Translations under genes and position numbers: made by a program
The notes under the pieces: generated by a model
Seen by the model: the letters and a program-made list of their open reading frames with translations, nothing else
Told to the model about the DNA's origin: nothing
The model's database searches: none
Part shown: in pieces, positions 8,707 to 16,076 of the stretch
How positions within the stretch are numbered: the stretch's first letter is position 1
Layout: each line of letters opens with the position of its first letter
Assembly: GCA_026225275.1 (NCBI GenBank)
Contig: JAMFSL010000294.1
Span: 1-44,957 of the forward strand
Length of the DNA stretch: 44,957 nt
From: Puia dinghuensis
GTDB lineage: Bacteria > Bacteroidota > Bacteroidia > Chitinophagales > Chitinophagaceae
Reading direction: 5' to 3'

Positions 8707-9552
8707 TCAGTCCTGTTCCGCCAGCTTATTGTCTTCTTCCTTAATCAGCTCAATAGTGACCTTGTAATAAGTCTGGGACATGTCCTTTTCGAAGAAGATT
8801 TTACCGTGCAATACCTTCAGCCGGCTTTGAATATTCTTCAGTCCAAGGCCTACATTGCTCTTATTCAACTTGTTAAAGTCATTTTGGGTAATCCCGCGTC
8901 CATCGTGATGAAGTCGGATAAAAAATTTATTTCCGCTGGTGTTCTGCGTCAGATGGATGAAGCTGGCATTACTATGTTTCAATATATTATTGATCAATTC
9001 CTGGATAACCCTGAAAATGATCAGTTCGTTTTCGGTTTGCAACCGCTCTCTATAATCATGGAACCGGGAGCTGGCATTCATGCTGCCAGAGCCGCTGATC
9101 TTCTGGAACAGATCGTTTACGGCAGATTCCAGTCCAAAATTTTTCAGAGTTGGAGGCATCAGGCTATGAGAAATATTCCGGATCAGCTGGATGGTGTCGT
9201 CGATGATCTGTTTGGCGTTATAGATGCTTTGGAGCTGGCTGGTTTTATCGAGATTGACGAGGTTTTCGTTGAGGTATAACCTGGCCGTGGCGAGGAGGGG
9301 GCCGGCGTCGTCGTGGAGGTCGGCCGCTATCCGCTGGCGTTCTTCTTCCTGCAGCCGGATGCTGGCATTGAGGAGCAGCTTTTGCTGGTCTTGTTCCATC
9401 CGTTGCAGTTTCATCTGGTAGCGGATGACCTTCCGTTGGTGGAAGATAATAAAAACGATCAACCCGATAGTAAGTGCCAGCATCCCGATAGTGCCAAAAA
9501 AGAGCACCGTCGATACGCTGCTAACGGGGGTAGTGACTTCTAGGATTATCAT
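8707..9552 (-). CDS. NarX/DesK-type sensor histidine kinase
   Basis: A 281-residue membrane kinase. Only about 15 residues precede a single membrane segment (16-38), so there is no extracytoplasmic sensor domain; the signal may be membrane-borne or come from a partner. A coiled segment (40-70) leads to the HisKA_3 H-box with His80 in ERQRIAADLHDDAGPLL. The HATPase domain has the N-box QELINNILKHSNA and the G-box NVGLGLKNIQSRL. It should autophosphorylate and pass phosphate to NarL-type regulators such as RR1. It is the only kinase seen near three related response regulators. Confidence 0.9.
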   Translation of the reverse strand: MIILEVTTPVSSVSTVLFFGTIGMLALTIGLIVFIIFHQRKVIRYQMKLQRMEQDQQKLLLNASIRLQEEERQRIAADLHDDAGPLLATARLYLNENLVNLDKTSQLQSIYNAKQIIDDTIQLIRNISHSLMPPTLKNFGLESAVNDLFQKISGSGSMNASSRFHDYRERLQTENELIIFRVIQELINNILKHSNASFIHLTQNTSGNKFFIRLHHDGRGITQNDFNKLNKSNVGLGLKNIQSRLKVLHGKIFFEKDMSQTYYKVTIELIKEEDNKLAEQD

Positions 9553-9608
9553 GTATAGACCGTCTCCGGGACAGTTGGGTTGGGGGTGTTAAGGGTTTTC
9601 ATGTGGCA

Positions 9609-10244
9609 TTATATATCGGGGTCGAGGTTATCTGTCAGGTAAGATCGCTGTACGTCCTTTTTCATTATAAACGCGACGCAGATGAGGATATTCTTTAGAA
9701 TTTCAAAGAAATTATTGATAGCCCAATAATTGGAACGTTGTTCCGAAGATAGGCTATTGTAGTAGATATACAGAAAGAGCACGGCTGAAAAATAGAGAAG
9801 AAAGGCGATGATAACCCAAAATTTCTTATTATAGTAAACAAATATGATGGTTGGGTCCTGAATTTGTTCGTATAGTAACAGAATGCAATATGGAATGATG
9901 AGGATGGATTCGAGGGAAGCAGAAAGAGAACCGAAGCTTTTGCTGGTAAAATTAATAGACGCGACTATGTAAAATATCACTGCGCCGATGACAGGAATAA
10001 GTTTGAATTTTTTTTTCTCCAGGGAGGAATAAAAGAAAAAGGAGAAAAGGGTGAATTCTATGATGTCGAAACAGGAATAAATGATTTGACGTCTGACCAT
10101 TCCAAAAAAAAGCAATTCCGTCAGGAAGGAAAGTAAGCTATATAAAAATATTACCCATAAGCCTTCCCCCCGGTTTCGTTTTAAAAAAATGAGGTAAAAG
10201 ATGATGGGTAATATTTCAGAGACTAAAGCTATAGACAGGAGCAA
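9609..10244 (-). CDS. Multi-pass membrane protein of unknown function
   Basis: A 211-residue, very hydrophobic protein with six or seven predicted transmembrane helices (e.g. ALVSEILPIIFYLIFL, VIFLYSLLSFLTELLFFGM, FWVIIAFLLYFSAVLFLYIY) and a charged C-terminal tail. I do not recognise a family. The only plausible start is TTG at 10244, because the frame is closed by a stop just upstream and the next Met is near residue 50. A matching promoter lies at 10261-10291. It is AT-richer than its neighbours. It lies 56 bp upstream of the kinase on the same strand, so it could be co-expressed and could supply the sensing part the kinase lacks; that is inference. Confidence 0.65.
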   Translation of the reverse strand: MLLSIALVSEILPIIFYLIFLKRNRGEGLWVIFLYSLLSFLTELLFFGMVRRQIIYSCFDIIEFTLFSFFFYSSLEKKKFKLIPVIGAVIFYIVASINFTSKSFGSLSASLESILIIPYCILLLYEQIQDPTIIFVYYNKKFWVIIAFLLYFSAVLFLYIYYNSLSSEQRSNYWAINNFFEILKNILICVAFIMKKDVQRSYLTDNLDPDI

Positions 10245-10260
10245 TGCCTTGATATTTACT

Positions 10261-10291
10261 CAAATATAAAAGGCATTGTCCAATAATCCAA
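10261..10291 (-). promoter_or_regulatory. Promoter of the multi-pass membrane protein gene
   Basis: On the minus strand, TTGG (complement of 10288-10291), a 19-bp spacer and TATATTTG (complement of 10261-10268) fit the Bacteroidota promoter. The predicted start is about 10 nt before the TTG codon at 10244. Confidence 0.55.
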
Positions 10292-10313
10292 GCAATAACG
10301 ACGATTACGTCCC

Positions 10314-10685
10314 TTAGAACGGCCACCAGCTCGGCAAGCTCTGACCACCAGCACCGAGATTGTCGGCAACGATCGCTTTCTCATGCTTGATGATGCCATT
10401 GGGCATAACAACAGTCTTGTCGGCGAGGGTTTTTCCGTCCGCGCCCATGCCTTCATAAACCATGGTCTTCCGACCTTCTTCGTTCAGGCCATAGTAAAAA
10501 CGAATCCCTGCACATCCGGGTTGAGCCAGGATCTTTTCGATAATATTACGACCCATGTAGTATCCACGGTTTTCGTCAGGGTGAACATCAACATAGGCTT
10601 TTACAAAATCAATGGCCATTTCATGGCTGATTTCTTCGCCTACCGCTGCGTAGTTTTTCTTGGTAAGTAGCTCTTTTTGCATCAT
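10314..10685 (-). CDS. Hypothetical protein, 123 residues
   Basis: A small soluble protein with no signal peptide or membrane segment, beginning MMQKELLTKKNYAAVGEEIS. Recognisable parts are an N-terminal helix ending in MAIDFVKAYVDVHP, a central beta-rich GIRFYYGLNEEGRKTMVYEG, and a Gly/Trp-rich end GGQSLPSWWPF. I do not recognise a family. Codon use and composition match a real gene. An inverted repeat followed by ten T residues on the same strand lies about 56 bp upstream of the ATG (10741-10764), which may act as an attenuator. No functional inference is justified. Confidence 0.7.
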   Translation of the reverse strand: MMQKELLTKKNYAAVGEEISHEMAIDFVKAYVDVHPDENRGYYMGRNIIEKILAQPGCAGIRFYYGLNEEGRKTMVYEGMGADGKTLADKTVVMPNGIIKHEKAIVADNLGAGGQSLPSWWPF

Positions 10686-10740
10686 ACAAATGAGTTTTTA
10701 GAGGTGGTGAAATGTTAGTTTGTAAGGTGAAGTAACCCCT

Positions 10741-10764
10741 AAAAAAAAAACTGACCAACGGTCA
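10741..10764 (-). terminator. Terminator-like hairpin upstream of the 123-residue gene
   Basis: On the minus strand TGACC-GTT-GGTCA is followed by G and ten T residues. It lies between no known minus-strand gene upstream and the 123-residue gene downstream, so it is either an attenuator in that gene's leader, the end of an unannotated transcript, or fortuitous. The perfect palindrome TGACC-N3-GGTCA could also be an operator. Confidence 0.35.
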
Positions 10765-11563
10765 AAATTTATGGAGAAATGGTTTAAATTGCCTGGAATT
10801 CAAGTCTGTATTGCGTTTGAGGGGTTTTTACTAGGGAGTTTACGAGGTAAAAATAGAGTAGTTTCACGCGGTAAAATTAGTATTTTTACTATCGCTAAAA
10901 TCGTAAAACCGTCTAGGGAATCTACCAAAATAAAGAATTCCACTGCAGGGAGACGAATGTGGATAACTGGTGGATTTTAAAAAACGGGGGATTGAAAAGG
11001 CTACGGCCGTGGGATGGGATTAAGCAGGTCTATGTAATTAAATTCCTGATTTCTCGTTTGATAGGTCTGGCGCGAGCTGTATGAGATAATTTTGTTATCT
11101 TTTAATTTTATTGCTGCTCCTAGATAAAAAGATATGACCTGAGGTAGGGAAGTCGGGTGAAAGAATTAGCGAAAATAGGATGGAAGTTGACTGATATTGG
11201 ATTTAATTTTCTGTTTTTCAGGATATTGGGAATCTTTTACTGGACGGTAAATGGGACATTGAATGGTTTGTGAACGATGGTCCTATCAATCAACTTCCGG
11301 TGTAAAGGTAGAGAAGGGGGAGAGGCTGAACAAGAGCAGAACTGCCCGATTTGCGGAAATCGGAAATTACTTTCCAGATCGTAAAGATTCTAAATATAGT
11401 TATAGTATTTCTCCGTGCCGATAGAGGAGCCGTTGGAAGCGGTTCGATGGATGGTCAGACACAACCGAGGGTCGAGCGAAGCTCAGCCGAAGATTGCGGG
11501 CGTAGCCCCATTGTTAACCAAAAAATTGAGACCTATACCTATTAATTTTACAAATCTGCCGGT
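10765..11563. other. Long non-coding stretch upstream of RR2
   Basis: About 800 bp without a convincing gene; small open frames here have no codon bias or recognisable product. Contents: an AT-rich part (10840-10970) with GTAAAAATA/TATTTTTAC inverted copies at 10847-10855 and 10881-10889; the block at 11185-11352 homologous to the one upstream of RR3; and a GC-rich patch at 11440-11520 with GAGCGAAGCTC and an ACAACCGAG start, which weakly resembles the intergenic hairpin elements listed below. Confidence 0.6.
11185..11352 (+). promoter_or_regulatory. Conserved upstream block, copy 1 (upstream of RR2)
   Basis: Alignable by eye to 12586-12750 upstream of RR3: shared AGTTGAYTGA start, TATTGG and TGGACGGT, TGGGACATTG, ATCAATCAACTT, and AAGAGCAGNANTGCNCNATTT. 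It holds two direct-repeat half sites, CTGGACGGTA (11240-11249) and TTGAATGGTT (11259-11268), 19 bp apart, which is the geometry of a dimeric response-regulator site. It ends about 212 bp before the RR2 ATG. No conserved reading frame was found in it. Confidence 0.6.
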
Positions 11564-12223
11564 ATGACTGCTGAATTAGTTATCAAAGTATCGATCGCTG
11601 ATGATCATAAGATTTTCCGTGACGGTATAAAAATGGCGCTGAGGAACAAGGAGTACCTGAGGATTCTATGGGAGGCTGAAGATGGGAAGGACCTGGTACA
11701 TAAGATGCAGATTAAGCGCCCGGACGTATTGCTGATGGATATCCGAATGCCGGAGGTGGATGGTATCAATGCCATCGGCTTGTTGCGAAAGGAATATGAG
11801 GATGTGAAGATTATTGTGCTGACGATGTATGACGACCAGGAAATGATTTCGAAGATGATGGAGATGGGTGCCAATGCTTATCTGACCAAGACGACCGACC
11901 CCGACGAGATCTATCAGGCTATCCTGACCTGTATGAACGATGATTTTTATTTTAACGACCTGGTTAACAAGGCTGTACTCTCCAAATTACAGACAAAGCG
12001 GCAAGTCAGGCAATTTTACCCCAGCCCAATCAAATTTTCTGAAAAGGAGATCCGCATCCTGAAGCTGCTGGCTGAAGATAAAACGACGGAAGAAATTTCA
12101 AAAGAGGTATTTCTCAGTACCCGCACCATTGAGACTATCCGGCAAAACATGAAGACGAAGATCGGGGCCAAGACGATTGCAGGCCTGATCATGTATGCCA
12201 TGAGAAATAAGATAATAGATTGA
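11564..12223 (+). CDS. NarL/LuxR-type response regulator (RR2)
   Basis: A 219-residue response regulator. The receiver domain (7-127) has IADDH, phospho-acceptor Asp59 in VLLMDIRMPEVDG, LTMYDD and YLTKTTD. The LuxR DNA-binding domain (about 148-219) has recognition helix STRTIETIRQNM, differing from RR1 and RR3 at several positions, so its target set may differ. No kinase is adjacent on its strand; the nearest is at 8707-9552. A conserved non-coding block precedes it at 11185-11352. Confidence 0.92.
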   Translation: MTAELVIKVSIADDHKIFRDGIKMALRNKEYLRILWEAEDGKDLVHKMQIKRPDVLLMDIRMPEVDGINAIGLLRKEYEDVKIIVLTMYDDQEMISKMMEMGANAYLTKTTDPDEIYQAILTCMNDDFYFNDLVNKAVLSKLQTKRQVRQFYPSPIKFSEKEIRILKLLAEDKTTEEISKEVFLSTRTIETIRQNMKTKIGAKTIAGLIMYAMRNKIID

Positions 12224-12238
12224 GGATCTGCGAAAAAA

Positions 12239-12290
12239 GCCTGCTTCCCTGCGCTTTTAAGTAACCGTACACGCAGAAAAACAGGCAAAA
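12239..12290 (+). other. Nested inverted repeats after RR2
   Basis: GCCTG (12239-12243) pairs with CAGGC (12282-12286), and inside it CTGCG (12249-12253) pairs with CGCAG (12272-12276), followed by AAAAATTTT. It could be a 3' end structure of the RR2 transcript, but the stems are short and the T run poor. Confidence 0.3.
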
Positions 12291-12986
12291 ATTTTACAAA
12301 CCAGAGAGAAGAACCAGTTGACCCGTTGCGGCCGGTAAAGGCGCACGTGGGTCTGGATATTGGATTGAAGTACGCCTTCAGAGGGGACAGTGCGATTCTC
12401 AAAGGAATGGGATTATCAGCAAGGCGATAGTTTCACAGGAACAAAAAAGCATCTTTCGCCGGAGATTGGATTGTTTTTCATAAGAGCGGGTTCGTTTTCA
12501 CAGGAACCGGATAAGGAAGGTGGGGGATAAGGTAGTTGTCTACATTCGGATCTCTATGGGGATATTGGATAGCGACGGCTTAAAAAGTTGATTGACCATT
12601 GGATTTTGCTTGGATTTCATAGAATATTGAATGCATTTGGACGGTTCTGGGACATTGGACGGTTTGAGGCGCTAATCCTGCGTCAATCAACTTATAAGTC
12701 AAAGTTAAATGTGAATAACTATGTGGACAAGAGCAGTATTGCTCAATTTTAGCTCTTCGGTTTTTACCGCTGAATTAGTAAAAGGACGAAAAAAATGTCA
12801 CGTATAAATTCCTCTTTTATATCGGAAAAAAACCACCTATCTTCGTAAAAAAGGGATATGTCCGTATATTCCGAATTTGATTTGTTGCGTAAATTACCTA
12901 TAGTAAGTATCGCAAATTTTAGTTCATTTTGCAGGTATATCTGGCAGGCCATTAATCCAACTGCCCTTTGTAAATACTAAAATCGT
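12291..12986. other. Long non-coding stretch between RR2 and RR3
   Basis: About 700 bp without a supported gene. Contents: two exact copies of TTTCACAGGAAC (12431-12442 and 12496-12507, 65 bp apart), the block homologous to that of RR2 (12586-12750), and an AT-rich leader up to the RR3 ATG. No tRNA or other known RNA gene was recognised. Confidence 0.6.
12586..12750 (+). promoter_or_regulatory. Conserved upstream block, copy 2 (upstream of RR3)
   Basis: Homologous to 11185-11352. Here the direct repeats are perfect: TTGGACGGTT at 12637-12646 and again at 12655-12664, 18 bp apart with TGGGACA between them. A second shared segment, AAGAGCAGTATTGCTCAATTT (about 12729-12749), contains the small hairpin GAGCAG-TATT-GCTC. 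It ends about 237 bp before the RR3 ATG. Likely a transcription-factor site or a conserved leader; autoregulation is inference. Confidence 0.6.
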
Positions 12987-13658
12987 ATGAAAAGACCAGA
13001 GCCCGGCCAGCCTATCAAAGTAGCCATTGCAGATGATCATGCCCTTTTCCGGGCCGGTGTCAAGACGGCACTGGCTGTTAAGAAGGATGTAGAACTGATC
13101 GCGGAAGCGGATAATGGGATGCAATTGCTGAATCTCCTCAAACATCTTGAACCTGACGTTATTTTGCTGGACATACAGATGCCGATCATGGATGGCATTC
13201 AGACTCTTCCGGAGATCCGTAAGGATCATCCACACGTTAAGGTGATCATTTTGTCCATGCACAATGATCACTCCATGATATCCAAATTGATGGAAATCGG
13301 CGCCAATTCTTACCTGACTAAAAATTCAGATTCGGAAACTATTTACCAGGCGATCAAGACTTGCTATGAGCAGGAATTTTTCTTTAACGAATTGACCAAC
13401 AAAGCTTTATTGACCGGACTGCGGACTAAAAGGCCCGAGCTTGGGATGGCCCAGGATATCAACCTGACGGAAAAAGAGCTGACGGTGCTGAAACTGATGT
13501 GTGAAGAGAAAACGACGAAGGAAATAGCCGATATCGTAGATATCAGCCCCCGAACGGTAGAAGCGATCCGGGATAAGCTGAAAACGAAGACCGGGGCCAA
13601 ATCCATGGCGGGTCTGGTTATGTATGCGGTAAAAAATGGCATCATTAAGCAACAGTAA
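12987..13658 (+). CDS. NarL/LuxR-type response regulator (RR3)
   Basis: A 223-residue response regulator. The receiver domain (10-130) has IADDH, phospho-acceptor Asp62 in ILLDIQMPIMDG, LSMHND and YLTKNSD. The LuxR-type DNA-binding domain (150-223) has recognition helix SPRTVEAIRDKL, nearly the same as RR1. It ends 5 bp before the aminotransferase start, so these two genes may be co-transcribed. No adjacent kinase; cross-talk with the kinase at 8707-9552 is plausible. Confidence 0.92.
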   Translation: MKRPEPGQPIKVAIADDHALFRAGVKTALAVKKDVELIAEADNGMQLLNLLKHLEPDVILLDIQMPIMDGIQTLPEIRKDHPHVKVIILSMHNDHSMISKLMEIGANSYLTKNSDSETIYQAIKTCYEQEFFFNELTNKALLTGLRTKRPELGMAQDINLTEKELTVLKLMCEEKTTKEIADIVDISPRTVEAIRDKLKTKTGAKSMAGLVMYAVKNGIIKQQ

Positions 13659-13663
13659 AAAGC

Positions 13664-14476
13664 GTGTCATTTGTCAATCACAATGGGCGCCTGATTTCTC
13701 AAAATCAATCCTTTCTGACGGCAGATAACCGGTCTTTCCGGTTTGGCGATGGCCTCTTCGAGACGATGCTGGTGAGAGAGGGCGGCGTGCGATTGGGTAA
13801 TTTCCACTGGGAAAGGATGCGTAGCGGCATGCGGTTGCTCCACCTGGATATTCCTTCTTCTTTTACTCCCGATTATCTTGAACGGCAGGTTTTCGCATTA
13901 TATACGGCCAATGAACATGCGGGTTCGTGCAGGGCACGGATGACGGTTTGGCGGGAAGAAGCGGGCATCGGATATGTTATCCAGACGAGTCCGTTGCCGG
14001 CAGGTGCGGAAGGGTGGAACACTGACGGCCTGGTCATCGATATTTTTGCCGAGGGGCGTAAGGCTTGTGATGCGTATTCTGCGCTGAAATCCAATAATTA
14101 CTTACTTTATGTGCTGGCAGGACTGTGTGCGAAGGAACAGCGGCTGGACGATTGCCTGGTCCTGAACAGTCATGGGCGGCTGGCGGACAGTACGATTGCT
14201 AATTTATTCTATATTAAAGATCAACGATTTTATACACCCCCTCTTTCTGAGGGCTGTGTAGCTGGGGTGATGCGGCGTTACCTGCTGGAAGTTCTTCCCG
14301 GGGCCGGATACTCTGTGCAGGAACAGCCGGTGAGTCCGGAAGATCTGGCCGACGCCGATGAGGTATTCCTGACGAATGCCCTGCGGGGCATCAGATGGGT
14401 CCGGTCTTTTCGGGGTATCACCTACGGTAGCGGCCTGACTGCCGTTGTACATGAACAATTCATTGAAAAAATGTAA
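13664..14476 (+). CDS. Class IV (PLP-dependent) aminotransferase, PabC/IlvE-like
   Basis: A 270-residue fold-type IV PLP enzyme starting at GTG. Near the N terminus is the family segment FRFGDGLFETM (26-35). The PLP lysine is Lys142 in AYSALKSNNYL; LNSHGRLADSTIANLFYI and LSEGCVAGVMRR are the conserved cofactor-phosphate loops. Short members of this family include 4-amino-4-deoxychorismate lyase (folate synthesis), branched-chain aminotransferase and D-amino-acid aminotransferase. The length and GDGLFETM motif favour a PabC-like lyase, but the sequence does not decide. The GC-rich repeat element at 14478-14680 follows its stop at once. Confidence 0.85.
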   Translation: MSFVNHNGRLISQNQSFLTADNRSFRFGDGLFETMLVREGGVRLGNFHWERMRSGMRLLHLDIPSSFTPDYLERQVFALYTANEHAGSCRARMTVWREEAGIGYVIQTSPLPAGAEGWNTDGLVIDIFAEGRKACDAYSALKSNNYLLYVLAGLCAKEQRLDDCLVLNSHGRLADSTIANLFYIKDQRFYTPPLSEGCVAGVMRRYLLEVLPGAGYSVQEQPVSPEDLADADEVFLTNALRGIRWVRSFRGITYGSGLTAVVHEQFIEKM

Positions 14477-14477
14477 T

Positions 14478-14680
14478 GGGAGAGGACGCGCGAGGGCGCG
14501 GCCGAAATACCCGAGCGAAGCGAAGGGTACGAACGTTCCCGAGGGAACGAAGGGAACGACCGAGGAAAGGCGAGGGACGAAGCCTTGCCGAAGGTCTGGC
14601 CGTGGCGAAGCAGGCCCAACGAAGTTCTAGGGCCAGTGTTGTGGTCGGGCGGGACAGAAGTGGCCCAGGGTTTGCGAAAA
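14478..14680 (+). repeat. GC-rich intergenic hairpin element A
   Basis: Starts 2 bp after the aminotransferase stop. Modules in order: GGAGAGGACGCGCGAG (14479-14494); hairpin TACCC (14508-14512), loop GAGCGAAGCGAA, GGGTA (14525-14529); GTTCCC/GGGAAC hairpin near 14535-14548; and ACGAAGTTC (14619-14627). The loop and ACGAAGTTC recur in elements D and E, the first module in B and C. An accidental open frame crosses it into the photolyase gene but shows no protein-like content. Confidence 0.75.
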
Positions 14681-14715
14681 AATCATGTTTAATTTCACTA
14701 TTGAAAAAGTTAAAC

Positions 14716-16044
14716 ATGAATGATCGGATAACTATTTTCTGGTTTCGCAGAGATTTGAGGCTGGAGGACAATGCCGGGCTGTATCATGCTCTGAAGCAGG
14801 GGGGACCGGTGCTACCACTGTTTATATTTGACCGGGATATCCTGGACTTATTGGAGGGGAAGGCGGACCGGCGGGTGGAATTTATCCATGCTGCGCTGGT
14901 GGAGATGCAGGGAGAACTTGAACGGGCAGGGTCTTCTCTTGAGGTGCGGGATGGGCGTCCGGTGGAAGTTTTCAAGCAGTTACTGGCAGAGTACGACGTG
15001 GCGGGTGTGGTGACGAATACTGACTACGAGCCCTATGCAACGGAAAGGGACCGGGCGGTGATGGACTTGCTGGCGACGAAGGGAGTTCGGCTCCATGCTT
15101 ATAAGGACCAGGTCATTTTTGAAAAAGGGGAAGTACTGAAGGATGATGGAACTCCTTATACTATTTTTACACCTTATAGCCGGAGATGGAAGGCGGCGGT
15201 GAATGACTTTTATTTATCGTCGTACCCTGTCAGCCGATACCGGCAACATTTCCTTCGACGGCCGCCGGCGGCTATTCCGGCATTAGAGACGCTGGGGTTC
15301 AGGAAGACAGGCGGTCCTTTTCCCTTGTCCACAATGAAGGCGGTGTTCCTGCAGCAATACCAGCAGCAACGGGATTATCCGGGTATTGCCGGTACCACCC
15401 GGATGGGGGTGCATCTGCGCCATGGGACTATTTCTATCCGGGCGCTGGCGCGACAGGCAGTCGCCAGCAGCGAAACCTATCTGAACGAGTTGATCTGGCG
15501 TGAATTTTACCAAATGATCCTTTGGTATTTTCCTGCAGTGGGGAAAGGAGCTTCGTTTAAGCCGGCGTATGACCATATTCAGTGGAGAAATAATGAACAG
15601 GAATTTGAGCGATGGTGTGCCGGGCAGACGGGTTATCCGATTGTCGATGCGGGGATGCGGGAGTTGAATGCTACGGGATTCATGCACAACCGGGTCAGGA
15701 TGATCGTCGCCAGCTTTCTGGCTAAGCACCTGCTGATCGACTGGCGGTGGGGGGAAGCTTATTTTGCCGAAAAATTATTGGACTTTGATTTGGCGGCGAA
15801 CAATGGCGGATGGCAATGGGCGGCGGGTTGCGGGTGTGATGCGGCGCCCTATTTCCGGGTGTTCAACCCGACGCTACAGACGAAAAGATTCGATCCGGAT
15901 TTCAGCTATATCCGCCGGTGGGTACCGGAGTGGGAAGAGCTGACTTATCCGCACCCTATGGTCGATCATGAGCAGGCGCGTAAGAGGGCGCTGGAGGTTT
16001 ATGGCCGGGCGGTGAAAGGAGAAGACGCGCGAGGGCGCGGCTGA
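14716..16044 (+). CDS. phrB: Deoxyribodipyrimidine photolyase (cryptochrome/photolyase family)
   Basis: A 442-residue flavoprotein that repairs UV-induced pyrimidine dimers with blue light. The N-terminal antenna domain starts ITIFWFRRDLRLEDN. The FAD domain contains TRMGVHLRHGTIS, ELIWREFYQMI, HNRVRMIVASFLAKHLLIDW and NNGGWQWAAGCGCDAAPYFR, placing it with class I CPD photolyases. The frame stays open further upstream, but that part is the repeat element A, so the ATG at 14716 is the sensible start. The last eight codons (GEDARGRG) and the stop are encoded by repeat element B. The Trp chain was not traced residue by residue. Confidence 0.93.
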   Translation: MNDRITIFWFRRDLRLEDNAGLYHALKQGGPVLPLFIFDRDILDLLEGKADRRVEFIHAALVEMQGELERAGSSLEVRDGRPVEVFKQLLAEYDVAGVVTNTDYEPYATERDRAVMDLLATKGVRLHAYKDQVIFEKGEVLKDDGTPYTIFTPYSRRWKAAVNDFYLSSYPVSRYRQHFLRRPPAAIPALETLGFRKTGGPFPLSTMKAVFLQQYQQQRDYPGIAGTTRMGVHLRHGTISIRALARQAVASSETYLNELIWREFYQMILWYFPAVGKGASFKPAYDHIQWRNNEQEFERWCAGQTGYPIVDAGMRELNATGFMHNRVRMIVASFLAKHLLIDWRWGEAYFAEKLLDFDLAANNGGWQWAAGCGCDAAPYFRVFNPTLQTKRFDPDFSYIRRWVPEWEELTYPHPMVDHEQARKRALEVYGRAVKGEDARGRG

Positions 16045-16076
16045 TATTAGAAGCGGAGCGATGCGCGAGGGATGCA
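16018..16076 (+). repeat. GC-rich intergenic element B, overlapping the phrB 3' end
   Basis: GGAGAAGACGCGCGAG (16018-16033) matches the first module of elements A and C at 15 of 16 positions and encodes the end of the photolyase. It is followed by TTAGAAGCGGAGCG and GATGC-GCGAGGGAT-GCATC, a small hairpin in the gap between convergent phrB and mqnD. Confidence 0.65.

Noticed and set aside
8176-9279. Plus-strand open frame (367 codons) across RR1 and the kinase
   Set aside because: Antisense to two genes with intact catalytic motifs; the translation shows no family features.
10771-10980. Small plus-strand frame of 69 codons
   Set aside because: AT-rich, no known motif, no promoter; length is expected by chance.
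7945-13658. Defence or mobile island in the signalling region
   Set aside because: No nuclease, integrase, transposase, toxin or phage-like protein; the content is two-component signalling and two unknown small genes.
14478-14680. CRISPR array or IS end in the GC-rich repeats
   Set aside because: Repeats are not regularly spaced with unique spacers, and no transposase or target-site duplication is visible.
14476-14715. 80-codon N-terminal extension of the photolyase
   Set aside because: It translates the GC-rich repeat element A into Arg/Gly-rich low complexity; the family start is at 14716.
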